Position numbers and translations under genes: made by a program
The notes under the pieces: generated by a model
Databases searched by the model: none
What the model was told of the DNA's origin: nothing
What the model saw: the letters and a program-made list of their open reading frames with translations, nothing else
Assembly: GCF_009905375.1 (NCBI RefSeq)
Contig: NC_133652.1
Span: 17,658,850 to 17,722,849, forward strand
Length of the DNA: 64,000 nt
Direction of reading: 5' to 3'
Origin: Apium graveolens
Taxonomy: Eukaryota > Streptophyta > Magnoliopsida > Apiales > Apiaceae
Shown here: positions 13,266 through 24,858 of the stretch, in pieces
Numbering within the stretch: the first letter of the stretch is position 1
Layout: each line of letters begins with the position of its first letter

Positions 13266-14299
13266 TCAGATTTTCTGAAATTCTTCTTATCAGAACTTCC
13301 ACTTTTCCTGGAAAACTTCTTTCCCCTTCTGAATTTCCTGTAGGCTATCTTTGTGATACCCTTCACCATAAGAGTACACAATCTCAGCATCTCTTCATCA
13401 ACATCCATCTCAGATAGATTTTCAGTTTCTGAATCCTCATCATCATCATCAGAACTTGATGAATCTGAATCAGACTTTATGATGAGAGCCTTTCCTTTGC
13501 CTTTCTTTGAGGCAGGCACTTCGGGAGATTCCTCCTCAGCCTTAAGAGCAACTGTTCTTGACTTTCTCCCATGTCTCTTGCTTCTTTGATCCATCTCAAG
13601 TTCATGAGTTTTGAGCATACCATAAATTTCATCAAGAGTAGTTTCATCAAGAGCATAGTTGTCTCTTATAGTAGTTGCCTTCAAATCTCAACTTTCAGGA
13701 AGAGCTAAAAGGAATTTAAGATTAGAATCTTCAAGATCATATTCCTTATCCACCAGTGACAGATCATTCAAGAGTTTGACAAATCTGTCATATAAACCAG
13801 TTAATGACTCATCAGGTTTTGAGTCAAAGTGCTCATACTCTTGAGTGAGTATAGTCCTCATGTTCTTCTTAATTACATCAGTTCCCTGGCATCTTGTCTC
13901 CAAGGTATCCCATATCTTCTTTGCAGTCTTGCAGTTAATTACCCTGTTTGACATGACATTATCAATGGCACTATACAGCAAATGCCTGACCTTTGCATCC
14001 TTGGCAATAGATGAGATATCTTCAGCTGTATATTCACTTTTCTCCTTTGGTATAGTCTTTGTTGGCTGATCTGCAACTACAACAGAGAGCTTGGTTGGCT
14101 TATGTGGTCCTTCATTAATTATGTCAAGGTATCCTGGATCTGTAGCTTCCAGAAACATAGTCATCCTCACTTTCCATATGAGATACTTAGAAGGTCTCAG
14201 TATGGGAACCCTAATAGTCTCATATCGACTATGGATTTGTGTCTTTGGAGTTTCTTCAGTTTTGGTGGGCTTGGTTGGAGTTTGTTCTTCTTCATACAT
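13240..14299 (-). pseudogene. gag of element B, truncated
   Basis: The frame starts MYEEEQTPTKPTKTEE at 14299. It contains a copia gag core (SKYLIWKVRMTMFLEATDPGY, NRVINCKTAKKIWDTLE, LTQEYEHFDSKPDESL) and then a charged region (SDSDSSSSDDDDEDSE). A stop near 13687 follows LLALPES. The frame resumes to about 13262, where KNFRKSEGKAG runs into integrase sequence in another frame. No CCHC zinc knuckle is present. By comparison with element D, whose gag has two knuckles, the deletion removed the rest of gag, the protease and half of integrase, roughly 2.3 kb. Confidence 0.82.
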
Positions 14300-14339
14300 G
14301 ATTATTTTGGATCTTTACTGTATATGTGTTAACAGATTG

Positions 14340-14351
14340 GCTCTGATACCA
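14340..14351 (-). other. Primer-binding site of element B
   Basis: On the minus strand TGGTATCAGAGC lies two bases inside the 5' LTR. This is the usual plant copia site complementary to the 3' end of initiator methionine tRNA. Confidence 0.9.
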
Positions 14352-14353
14352 CT

Positions 14354-14939
14354 TGTTAGGTCACACACACACTATAGAAGGGGGTTGAATACAGTGTATA
14401 ATACAATCAAATCGAATTAAGAACACAAGTATGAAACACAAAATAATCTTATTAATAAAACAGTATTGCAATGGAACCGTTCTCTCTCAGTGATGCACAA
14501 ATATCACGAGAGCTGCTAGGGTTACAATGAATAATATTCTCGATTATGATAACACTTCTAGTGTAAACCCTATGCTGTGTTTATATACCACACAGTTACA
14601 AGATAATCTTCTAATTGATATCCAATATAATTCTGTATCCTAAAATATATCAATTAGTTATCTTTTCCTCCAAGTCTTCTATTTTTCATAGAATTCCTCT
14701 CCATGCATATCTCTTCTTATTTTAGTCTTGATCTTCTTTCCTTTCAATCAGCCGTCTTCCTTATCTGAAAGTCTTCTTAAGTCCTGATATTATCTCCTGA
14801 TTAATATCTTCTGATATCTTAAGTTTTGACTTCAGTATAAGTACTGATTTCCAGTTAAGTCCTGATTTGTCCTGTTAGTCAAGATCTGAAAACTAAACAT
14901 AAATCATTATTAGACATGGCATCACAAATATATCTAACA
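14354..14939 (-). repeat. 5' LTR of element B
   Basis: The 586-bp repeat begins TGTTAGGTCACACAC on the + strand and ends ATCTAACA at 14939. A minus-strand TATA-like TATATAAA is at 14580-14587. It is the partner of 4831-5443, with few substitutions by eye and a missing stretch in the AAGTTCTGAT array. Confidence 0.92.
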
Positions 14940-16426
14940 ACCAGGGAAACTTTGATAAGAGTAGAGATCAAGGAAAAGTTCAAGGAAAATCTTCTACACA
15001 GAACAAGTCAAGTTCTTAATAAACAAAGTCTGATGTCAAGTTCTGATATTCTGATTCAGTCAGGATCTAAAGACTCTCAGAAGTTTTTACAAACTCTGAA
15101 CAGACTACTGTTTATTACAAAAATCCTAAAATCCAGACACTTGATGAGGAGATAGCTAGAAGATTATTTCTGAAACAAAATCCAGGAATGGATTTGAAAA
15201 CTCTTAAGGAGGAAGAAGCTAGATTTGCAGTTGAGAAGACAAATCTTAAGTCTAAAGCTTCTGATACAAAGAAACCTTCAAGAACTAGAGAAAAAGGTAT
15301 TGTGATCAGGGAAAAGTCAAATTCCGAGACTTCAAAGTCCAAGACTAGATCACAAACTGAAATTGATCCTAAGTCAAAAGGAAAAGAAAAGGTTGGTGAA
15401 CCTTTAAAGATTGAGAAAAAGATAAGTTCTTCCATTCTAGTCTATCAAACTACAGTGCATGATGATGATTTGATAGAAGACGAAACTGTTCAAATTCTGA
15501 AAAGAAGAAAGGTAATTGAAGAATCTAAAACAACCTATGACACTGCTCAAGTTGTTCAAAATGAAAAATAGCAAGCTACAGAAGAAACATCAAATTCTGA
15601 TCAAGTTAATTTGGAAAAGATGACAATTGCTGATAAGAAGAAGCTGTAATGGAAGAAAGCTACTCCAGTTGAACCAAAGTCCAATCTCTTGATGAATCAA
15701 CTTGCAACATTTGGGTTGAGATCCAAGCAACCTAGAGATAAAGCTGGATTAGGTTCTGATGAAGAGAAAATACAAACAGGAGTAGAAGTTACTCTAAGAG
15801 ATCCTTTCATATTGACAGACAAACCATATGAACAAATCAAACAAAAGCACCTTGACAAGGTTTTGTCTACTCAAATCGTGATAGATGCTCATGATAAGGA
15901 AAATTTAAAGGAGAAATTGATTTTATTTCTCTATGATGGATTAACTTATAGACTAGCTGATACTGATATCCTAAAGAAGTCTGTCAGAGAACTTCAACAT
16001 ATTCACTATCTTCTGGAAGTAAAATCTGATGTTACAAAAAGATGGTTAGAATACGTTTTGAAGGCTATAAGAGATCTATTTAGAATCTCTGGTACAAAGA
16101 TTTCTCAGTATATACCAATGATTAATGAAGATGATGGAAGAGAAATTCCAATGCTGAAGAATTCTGCTAAGGTGGAAGTTATTCTGAAAGGAAGATGCTT
16201 ATGTTATAATAAAAACTCTTCACATCCTAGAGTTATCAGACTTGGTGATGGACTTGAAAGAACATCAATTCAAGCTATCAGAACAACCATTTATCAAATT
16301 GGTGATAGTAAAGATGAAGAACTGATGCAGGTCAAAGCACAGTTAGTTGAAATTATGAGGAAAGCTGGAGACAAGCTTGTAAGAGATTTTGTTAAGAATC
16401 ATTATGGATTCAGATTGATCCAGTGA
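14940..16426 (+). pseudogene. env-like ORF of element C, part after insertion of B
   Basis: The env-like frame resumes at the ACCAG duplication. Pieces at 15188-15571 and 15689-16426 contain EKGIVIREKSNSETSKSK, PRDKAGLGSDEEK and RELQHIHYLLEVKSDVTKRW. These align with GIVIKERTNSEASKAK and EELQHVLFLLQVKNRSTDG of element B. Stops lie at 15569 and near 15647. The last piece ends NHYGFRLIQ at 16426, about 140 bp before the 3' LTR. It is hydrophilic with probable coiled coils and has no recognised enzymatic motif. Confidence 0.78.
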
Positions 16427-16563
16427 AGTTGGTAAAGCTAAAAGGACTGTAAGTTATAGTTAATAGTCTTACTAAACTCTTATTGCATTTGAACTTAAAT
16501 GTTTTTGACATCATCAAATCTATTAACTTGTATATTTTGCATAATTTACAAGTTAGGGGATAT

Positions 16564-17158
16564 TGTTAGATATATTTGAGATGTCATGTCTAATAAATTT
16601 CATGTTTAGTTTTCAGATCTTAACAAATAGGAAATATCAGTACTTACTGGAATCAGTACTTACTGGAAGTCAGAACTTAAGGATATCAGGACTTAGATTA
16701 TCATAAGATAATATCAGAAGATGGATATCAGAACTTAAGTACTGGAGGACTAACAGTTAAGGAAGGAAGCTGATTTACAGGAAAGAAGATCGAGACTAAT
16801 ACAAAAAGAAGATATGCATGGAAAGAGTTAGAGGACTTAAAGACTTGTATAAGATATCTAATTGATATATTTTAGGAGACAGAATTATATTCCATATTAA
16901 TTAGAAGTTATCTTATAACTGTATATTATATAAACACAGACATAGGTTTACACTATATGTGTTATCATTATCGAGAAGATTATACATTGTAACCTAGCAG
17001 CTCTCGTGATATTTGTTCATCACTGAGAGAGAACAGTTCCATTGTAACAGAGTTTATTATATAGAATATATATGTTTACTGTTACTTGTATTCGAAATTG
17101 ATTTGATTGTATTCTACACTGTATTCAACCCCCTTCTACAGTGTTGTGTGACCTAACA
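16564..17158 (+). repeat. 3' LTR of element C
   Basis: It begins TGTTAGATATATTTG directly after the purine tract AAGTTAGGGGATAT and ends GACCTAACA at 17158, 595 bp. A TATA-like TATATAAA is at 16927-16934. It contains CAGTACTTACTGGAA twice in tandem near 16640-16670, and copies of TCAGAACTT. It is homologous to the reverse complement of the LTRs of B but more diverged than those two are from each other. Confidence 0.88.
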
Positions 17159-17708
17159 TACCCTTAATTATTGCATTTAATTATAGAGTGGTAGTGTCTA
17201 TAGTATTAATTATACAGTCAACCATTGGAACTAAAAATATAGGGGTTTAGATGATTTTTTTATATAAAATGCATTGGAATGAGAAATGTGACAACTATTT
17301 AGAAAGATTTTTTTTACAAATGTGACAATTAAAAAGAGACGGGGAGTCTTAAATTAAGATGTACTTCTTTGATGCCTACAGACATCAACCAGCCGGCGGC
17401 CTAGACAAATTTGCGAACACTTGAAATCGCATATTACTTTATCAAAAGTAATATGTATATAATTATTTAGCAAAAAAAATATGTATATAATTGAAGAGTT
17501 ATTTCGGACGAGTAGTGCTAGGTGCACAAAAGTGTGTACAAAAACTTGCACAAAATTACATGACAATTGATGTAGGATATTTTGATTAAGCTTATTGATG
17601 TGAATGCCTAATTAAAACCTAACACATATCATTTTATACAAAATTTTGTATTTAATTTTTTGCACAAAGCATTTTCTTTTTTAGACAGTTAATAATGCTC
17701 TTAGATAT
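17159..17708. other. AT-rich intergenic stretch, no gene seen
   Basis: I see no coding or RNA feature in these 550 bases beyond short runs of A and T. If element C has a 5-bp target duplication, its right copy would be 17159-17163. Confidence 0.5.
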
Positions 17709-18229
17709 TAGGGCTATCAAAAAAAAATTAAAAATCCGATATCCGTCCGAAAAATTTGCATTCGTATCCGAAAAAAGCGGATATTATCCGTATTTGAAAT
17801 AAACGGATATTATTAGTATCCGAATCTGGGATATTCAAATCCGAAATCAAATACATATATGATATTTAAGTTATATAAACATATAATTATATATAATATA
17901 AACTATATTCTATTAGTTTATAGTGAGTGCATATGCATTAAATAATACATTTAAAAAATTTTACATGATTGTACACATACTTTATACATATATAAATATA
18001 TTATTTGAGTTTAATCATAAAAAAATGTTCTAAAATTATCGTCAATACGGCAGGGTCATCAAAAAAATTCAAAAAATCAGATATCTGTCCGAAATATCCG
18101 AATTCGTATCCGATAAAAATGGATAATATTCGTATCCGGAATAAAGCGGATATTATCCGTATTCGAATCCGACGAATGCTGATACAGATATAGACATATC
18201 TGTATCTGAATTATCCGTTTGACGACCCT
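17709..18229. mobile_element. Candidate TIR element(s) rich in ATCCG motifs
   Basis: Two blocks (17709-17860 and 18052-18229) share an opening AGGGYYATCAAAAAAA followed by repeated ATCCG and CGGATATTATCCG palindromes. The second block starts AGGGTCATCAAA at 18052 and ends TTTGACGACCCT at 18229, inverted repeats matching at 11 of 12 bases. The structure suggests one nonautonomous DNA element with an internal duplication, or two related copies. I found no convincing target duplication. Confidence 0.45.
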
Positions 18230-18370
18230 ATTGTATACTAAATGGGGTGTAGTACCGAGAAGCACCGTCAGAGAAATAGAGAATGGTACGGACATGAGTG
18301 GCGTAGATAGCTTCCAACACTGATTTTATCATTACGTCTCGTATGAGATCTATATTTTACTCCATTAGTT

Positions 18371-19710
18371 CATGTTTGTTTCATGGTATTAAGTTGGGGA
18401 TATGATTATAATTTTTAAAAAATTTCAATCCCATGTTTGTTTTGTAAAAAAATAATAAAGAGTTATCGAAAGATTATAATCCTTTAAATTATCATATCCC
18501 ATGTTTGTTTTATTGTAATAGATAATAATACTATAATCCCCTCTAATAGTTGGTGGGAGGAAGTATTATTTTATTCACTATCAAAAGTCATTTTTTAAAG
18601 AATTATAATCCACTCATTGTAATCCAATGTAAAACAAACATATATTTGAAAAGTTTAAAGGACTATATTCCAATCTGAAAGATTATCCATCAAAACAAAC
18701 ATATGATAAGATAAAATTTTAAAGGATTATAGTCCAATGCGACACTTAATATGATAAGATTATTTTATCCATAGGACTAATTTTAATGGATTAGTTATCC
18801 CCGAATTATTACCCCGAAATTATAATCCCATGAAATAAACATGGGTGGTAATAAGATTGTAATTCTTTAAATTTTCCAATCTCACATTTGTTTTGTAAAA
18901 AAATAGTGAAGGGTTGTCCACTAATTATAATACTTTAAATTATCCTATTGCATTTTGTTGAAGTAGAGGATAGGACTATAATACCCTTTAATACGTGGTG
19001 GGAGGAGGTATTTTTTATCCTCTCTTGCAGGTCATTTTTTAGGACTATATTCCAAATAGAAGTGTAATCGAGCCGAGCCAAGCCGAATACTGTCAGGCTC
19101 GGCTCGAGCTCGATTAAAATAGTTCGGGCTCGAGCTCGAGCTCGAGCTCGAGCTCGATCGAGCCTTTAATTTTAAGTCCGAAGCCCGACTTCTAAAAGGT
19201 TCGGTAGGCTTGAGTTCGGCTCAAAAGCTCGAATTAATTCACTAAATATTAACAAAAATTCAAAATATGATCAGTTCGACTCGAGTTCGACTCGATAAAA
19301 ATAAATATATATAATAAATATTAAATATTTACATAAAAAAATATTTATAATAAAAAAATTAAAAATAATAGAGGCTCGATTAGGCTCGCGAACCTTACAA
19401 GCCGAATAATTTGAAGCTCGAGCTCGGCTCGGTTAAAAATTCGAAAAGCTCGAGCTCGACTCGATTATTTTCGGGCCGAATTCGAATTTTTTAAGAGCCG
19501 AGCTCGAGTAGCTCACGAACAGTTTGGCTCACTTACACCTCTAATTTCAAATACTATCCCTCAAAACAAACATTATAGTACAATCATATACTTAATCTTT
19601 CCAAACAAACATATTATAAGATTATTTAATTCATAGGACTAACTTTGATAGGATTAGTTATCCTCAGATTATTATACCGGAATTATAATCCCATTAAACA
19701 AATATGACCC
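18371..19710. repeat. Tandem pair of related MITE-like repeats
   Basis: The first copy (about 18371-18843) has inverted ends CATGTTTGTTTCATGG and CCATGAAATAAACATG. A second, diverged copy follows directly (about 18846-19710). Both contain TTTAAATTATC, a GGTGGGAGGAGGTAT-like stretch, GGTCATTTTTTA and a terminal TTATAATCCCAT block in the same order. The second copy is split by the hAT-like element at 19057-19543. No protein is encoded. Confidence 0.55.
19057..19543. mobile_element. hAT-like MITE, 487 bp
   Basis: The ends are TAGAAGTGTAATCGAGCC and, inverted, TAGAGGTGTAAGTGAGCC. The flanking 8-mers ATTCCAAA (19049-19056) and ATTTCAAA (19544-19551) match at 7 of 8 bases, the 8-bp duplication size typical of hAT elements. 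The inside is non-coding and rich in GAGCTC/CTCGAG, with a hexamer run near 19125-19160 and many self-complementary stretches. Confidence 0.75.
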
Positions 19711-20282
19711 AAATAGTTAATTTGGTAAGACGACATGTGTTATTGTAAAAATAAAACATCATGTAAGAAATTTTAAAAAGATAATTATTTGTACTGATTG
19801 TCAGGATTTTTATGAATCGTTTTTCAAAAAAATAAAAAACTTTGGGTTTTGTATAACAAAATTTTTAAAGTAAAAATTGTCATCTATGATAAAGTAATAA
19901 TCGATAAAATAATAATATCATTACAATACTTTTTTTCCCGATTGTAACATAATAATTCAGTGCATTTTTTCTTTCGATGAAATAATAAACTCGGTAAAAT
20001 AATATTTTTTTGCTTAACATCAACTCTATCATTTTAAAGAAATTTAAGGGTAAAATATTTCATTTTCTTTACATGTTGTTGGTTTGCTATTACTTAGAAC
20101 TCTATAAAAAATAATAAAAAATTAATTGCAAACATATATCGAACTGTGATTGATAATTTTTTCTCTAACTTCTTAAGTTCTATTGTAAAAAACAAATCCT
20201 CCCAACTTAAAATTTCAGGAGGTCGATTTTATCCGGTGATGAAAAATATAGAATGGGTAAATATATTTTGTTGTGATAGTCT
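19711..20282. other. AT-rich intergenic stretch, no gene seen
   Basis: No reading frame, RNA gene or repeat was recognised here. The sequence ends at the left target duplication (ATTAA, 20283-20287) of element E. Confidence 0.5.
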
Positions 20283-20287
20283 ATTAA

Positions 20288-20556
20288 TTATAATATTATA
20301 GACTGAATGAACTGACTTGATAACTTTGTTACATCAGAGCTCCTGTATTTATACCTACAACAGAGCTAATTTACAGCTTGCATATCCCTGATCTACAGCC
20401 TACATATCACTTGATCTCAGCCTATCATGTCACCTGATCTCAGCCTATCGTATCCCCTGATATCAGCTAATATTATTTGATACAATCTCCTAATTACAAC
20501 ACATAATCCCCATATTTACATCCTAGATTTACATTAAAGGTTATATTGTTTATACA
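20288..20556 (-). repeat. 3' LTR of element E
   Basis: The repeat is homologous to 24871-25137. Its outer end is degenerate (TTATAATATTATAG where the inner end of the other LTR has TGATAATATGAGAG). It contains imperfect repeats of a CCTGATCTCAGCCTAT-like unit near 20385-20470. The inner end TATACA is followed by GCTCCTCAAAC, the polypurine tract on the minus strand. Confidence 0.85.
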
Positions 20557-20579
20557 GCTCCTCAAACTTATGATTGTTG

Positions 20580-23500
20580 AACAATTAGTTTGCTGATGAA
20601 AAAATTGTGTCGGCTCTTCATTTGAGATTTTATAAAGAAATCAGCAAGTTGTTCTTTGGAGGAAACACGAGGTAGACTGATATCACCATTTTCAAATATT
20701 TTCCGAACAAACTGGCAATCAACTTCAATATGTTTTGTTCTTTCATGAAAAATAGGATTACTTGCAATTTTTACTGCACTTTCGTTGTCACAGAATAACG
20801 GTGTGGGAGAATGAAGCTGAATATTAAAGTCTTTTAACAGTCATCGTAGCCAAACAACTTCACTGCACATGGATGACATAGATCGATATTCAGCTTCAGT
20901 CGATGATTTGGATACTGTGGATTGTTTCTTTGATTTCCACGAAAGAAGTGAACTCCCCAAAAATATACAGTAGCTAGTAGTAGATCTGCATGTGTTAGGG
21001 CAGCCGACATAGCTATCATCAGAAAAGGCACGTAAATCTAAAGGACTAGTATTTGAAAAGAACAAGCCACGAGCCGGAGTTGAACGAAGATAACGTATAA
21101 TGCGATGAACCGCCGTTAAGTGTAGTATGCGAGGATCCGAAACAAACTGACTCACAAGTTGAACGGCATGGGCAATATCTGGTCGTGTCACGGTGAGGTA
21201 GACCAAACTCCCAACGATGCTTCGATAAAGGGTCGGATCAGAGATTGAGAGCCATCTGTTTTACTGTATGTAACATTTAGCTCAAGCGGAGTATCCACAA
21301 CATTATTATCAGTAAGACCTGCCATTTCAATGATGTCACAAGTATATTTTTGTTGACTAACAAAATAGCCATCAACATTTCTAGAGATTTCTAAGCCAAG
21401 AAAGTATGATGCAAGACCAAGGTCTTTCATTTAAAAAGAGTTCTGCAAGATATTCTTTAGATTCTGTACACCTTGGTGATCGTTACCCGTGATTAAGATA
21501 TCATCAACATAGATGAGTGCGAAGGTAGTTCCGGCTGATGTAGAAGATATAAATAAAGAGTGATCATTGTGACTTTGACGATATCCAGATTTTTGTAACA
21601 CCCCTTTTAACTTAAAAAACCAGGCTCGAGGGGATTGTTTTAATCCATATATTGCCTTTTTCAATTTACAAACCATGTTTGGTGGAACTGATAATCCAGG
21701 AGGAGGACGCATGTATACTGTTTCAGAAAGATCGCCATTTAGGAAGGCATTCTTAACGTCCATTTGGTAGATATCCCAATTACGAATTGCTGAAACAACT
21801 ATCAAAGTACGCACAGTGGTCATTTTGGAAATTGGAGTGAACGTTTCAGCATAATCGATGCCATATTTTTGTTTATAGCCTTGAGCCACGAGGCGTGCCT
21901 TATATCGTTCTAAAGAACCATCATACCTTAACTTTAATGAGTAAACCCATTTGCATCCTATAACCGGATGATGTAAAGGCTTAGGAGCAAGCTCCCATGT
22001 CTGATTTTGGTGTAAGGCCTTTAATTCATCTTGCATAGCTTTACTCCACTCAACACTATCTGCAGCTTGTTTGTATGAATTAGGAATAACATAGGAATCA
22101 AGTGTTGATAAAAATAAAAACCGATCAGGTGGTTTTGTGTTACGAGAGGAGCGCCTTGGAGGCGGTGGTGGTGGTGATGGAGGAGGTGGAGAAGGTGTAC
22201 TTAGAGATGAGTTATAACCTGTATCCGGAGTCCGTGATTGAGGAGCCATTGGAGGGGGAACTCTTGCTCGACGTTGATATGTAATGATATCCTGCACATT
22301 AGGTGGGAACGTTGATAGAGGAACATCATGCTCAATATTTGGTGTAGAGTAAGGATTGGAAGAGTTAAAATATGTCATATTTTTTTAAAAAAAATAACAT
22401 TCCTTAAAATTCTCATTCTCTTGCCTTCTCAATCATAACAACGATATCCTTTTTCTGTTTCTGAATATCCAAGAAAGATGCACTTAACAGATTTTGTTTC
22501 TATCTTCGAATACTCGAATTTGGGAAGAAGGACATAACACGTACAACCAAAAACACGAAGCTTTCCGTAATCAGGTGGATAAGCAAATAACTTCTCTAGT
22601 GGAGATATGTTACCAAACACATGAGTTGGTAAACGATTGATCAAGTATGTAGATGTTGCCACAATTTCTGCCCAGGACGTCTTTGGTAAGCCAGCATGGA
22701 TGCGAAGAGCGCGCGATGTCTTAATTAGGTGTCTATGTTTTCTCTCGGAGACACCGTTTTGCTGGGGTTGATGAGGATAACTTTTTCTGTTGAATAATTC
22801 CTTCAGTAGCTAAAAAGTGTTCAAACTCCTTTGAAATATATTCACCACCAGAATATGTACGAAGAATCTTGATTTTCCAGTCAAACTGTGTTTGCACCAT
22901 AGCATGAAAATATTTAAATACTTGCGAGACTTTAGATTTGTGGCATAAAAAATATGTCCAAGTGTAACATGACCAATCATCAATAAATACAACATAATAA
23001 TATTTTCCACTTAGTGAGCCTACACAAGATGGTCCCCAAACATCAGAGTGAACAATATCAAAAGCTGAGACATCATGATTTATTTTCTTAGAAAATGGTA
23101 AAATATGTGCTTTAAAGAGTGCACATTCCTCACATGTTTTATCAATTTCAGAATTATTATCAATCTAATCTGTCAAAGCATTAGAGGAAAACATGGAATT
23201 CAAAATAAAAGCATAAGGATGACCAAGATGATTATGCCAAAGTCTCCACAATTGATTAGATTTATTTACTTCAACAGTAGAAGGAGCAAGAAAACAATTC
23301 GGTGAGCTAGATGTAGGTGTGCTTGAAGGTACGTTGAAATTCAAGAGAAAGAGTTCCCCATGCTTATGGCCGCTCTTAATCACTTTCCCGGTTCTCAGGT
23401 CCTGGATCAAGCAACCAGAAGAAGAAAATGAGACTATGCAATTTTGTTGTACTAACTGACTGAATGATATCAAATTAGCAGATAATTTTGGCACATATAA

Positions 23501-23690
23501 AACATTCTCGAGATTTAAAGAGCCAATTTTAAATGACCCAACACGTGCGGCAGGATGGGTGTCTCCATTAGCAAAAACAATTTTTGTCCTTCTATCATAT
23601 GGAGTGCTAGAATTAGAATTATCTAAATTACCAGTCATGTGATGGGAAGCACCAAAATCTATTATCCATGAGTTTTGAGTATTTGTCTTA
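20580..23690 (-). pseudogene. pol of element E (PR-IN-RT-RH), disrupted
   Basis: Protease starts near 23680 as WIIDFGASHHMTGN, with Phe where copia proteases have Ser or Thr (D-S/T-G). The pre-integrase HHCC region (LWHNHLGHP) lies before 23165. Integrase keeps HSDVWGP but has Tyr in place of the second catalytic Asp (LRTYSGGEY, near 22855). A frameshift near 22790 precedes PQQNGVSERK and LINRLPTHVFGNI (22429-22662). RT (21431-22378) is open for 315 codons, with [34 protein letters not shown] and ALIYVDDILITGND. RNase H (20841-21206 and on to 20580) shows SDDSYVGC, STEAEYRSM and KEQLADFF, with another frame change near 20840. Confidence 0.85.
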
Positions 23691-23704
23691 CCAACATTGG
23701 AGGC

Positions 23705-24698
23705 TTAAAGGGCATGAATGATATCAGAATCCTGAAGTGCTTGAATAACTTGCTGAATAAAGTCAGGTGAAGGAGAGTTTGACTGAGAAACATGATGCTG
23801 GTTCAAAATTCCAGTACTTTCAGCTGAAGTATTAGGCATGGAGGCCATATAAACTTTGTGACTTCGATTCCGTGGAGGCCCGATCTTGTAATTTTCAATC
23901 AGATGTCCTTCAGCCTTACAATATCGACAAAAGTGAGAAACAGTTGTGGTCCCCTTCCTTTTGGGGGCAGTGAATAGCAATATGGCCAGTCTCATGACGG
24001 ATAAAACACTCACTTTTACTCATATTTCGAGCCTTAACTTTTTGGACAGCCGCACTCAATGCAGCATCATAAACATTTGCTTGGGAAGAGAGCGATTTCA
24101 ATCGTGTTTGCTCTGCGAGTAGGTCTGGTAGAATTGTATCTACACTAGAACTTCCTCCTCGATTCAGAATAGTAGCACGAATAGGTTCAAAATCTTGTCT
24201 AAGTTTCATCAAAAATTGTCGAGCTCGAGTTTGCAGCCTGAGTTTTAGAACTGTTTCTAAGGCAGCCTCTGGAATCTTTTCTTCAATCATATCCATTTCA
24301 TTCCAAAGAAACATAATTGCAGAGTAAAATTCTTGAATACTTAATGATTCTCGAGATAAAGAATTTACCTCTTGTTCAAGCTGATACATCCTCGCATCAT
24401 TGGTTTGCCTATAGATACATTTTAGATACTCCCACATGAGATGTGTTGTACTTAATGGACTGAGATTTACAACAGTAGAATTCTCCACCGATTCCATGAT
24501 CCATGTTTTGATCTTAGCATTGTTTATCACCCATTTAAACTGGTCTGCCTTCTCAGTTGGTTTGGGATTAGTATCGTCAACATAGTTCCATAGATCCTGA
24601 CCTTCTAGAAAGTTCTTGAAGTAAGAAACCCATAGAAAATAATTTTTTCCATCTAGCCTTATCGCTAACCTGTGGTGCTGGGAATCCATTATACTCAA
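23705..24698 (-). pseudogene. gag of element E
   Basis: The frame starts MSIMDSQHHRLAIRLDGKNY at 24698 and shows the copia gag core (FLEGQDLWNYVDD, LWEYLKCIYRQTNDARMYQLE-like region, SIQEFYSAIMFLWNEMD). Two degraded zinc knuckles follow. The first (ECFIRHETGHIAIHC) lacks its second Cys. The second (CRYCKAEGHLIENY) lacks its last Cys and lies after a frame change near 23960. The frame runs out at 23705, just before the protease. Confidence 0.82.
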
Positions 24699-24858
24699 GA
24701 TAGAAGAAAAAGAAGTGCCAGGTAAAAAGAAAACTAAAGGAAAATATACTGAACTGTTTAGAAATAAGAATCAGAAAGGATGCAGATGAGACTGCTGGGA
24801 AAGAAAAATCAGAAGGGATGCAGACGGGACTGCTAGAAAAAACTAAGACGGTGTTTAA

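Larger units (their letters stand above)
4831..14939 (-). mobile_element. Sirevirus-type copia element B, internally deleted, complete ends
   Basis: This 10.1-kb minus-strand element has LTRs at 14354-14939 (5') and 4831-5443 (3'). It is flanked by the 5-bp target duplication ACCAG (4826-4830 and 14940-14944). The order on the minus strand is LTR, primer-binding site, gag, partial integrase, RT, RNase H, spacer, env-like ORF, polypurine tract, LTR. The second half of gag, the protease and the first half of integrase are missing. It sits inside the env-like frame of element C, so it is younger than C. Frameshifts and stops show it cannot make its own complete Gag-Pol. Confidence 0.92.
3627..17158 (+). 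mobile_element. Sirevirus-type copia element C, interrupted host of A and B
   Basis: This is the 3' part of a plus-strand Sirevirus. Its env-like frame is split by element B: the sequence before 4831 ends ACCAG and resumes at 14940 with ACCAG, the target duplication of B. The 3' LTR is at 16564-17158. Its LTR and env-like peptides resemble those of B (both LTRs begin TGTTAGATATATTTG in the sense direction), so B and C are the same or sister families. The 5' part lies left of element A, outside the window. Any target duplication of C would begin at 17159. Confidence 0.85.
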
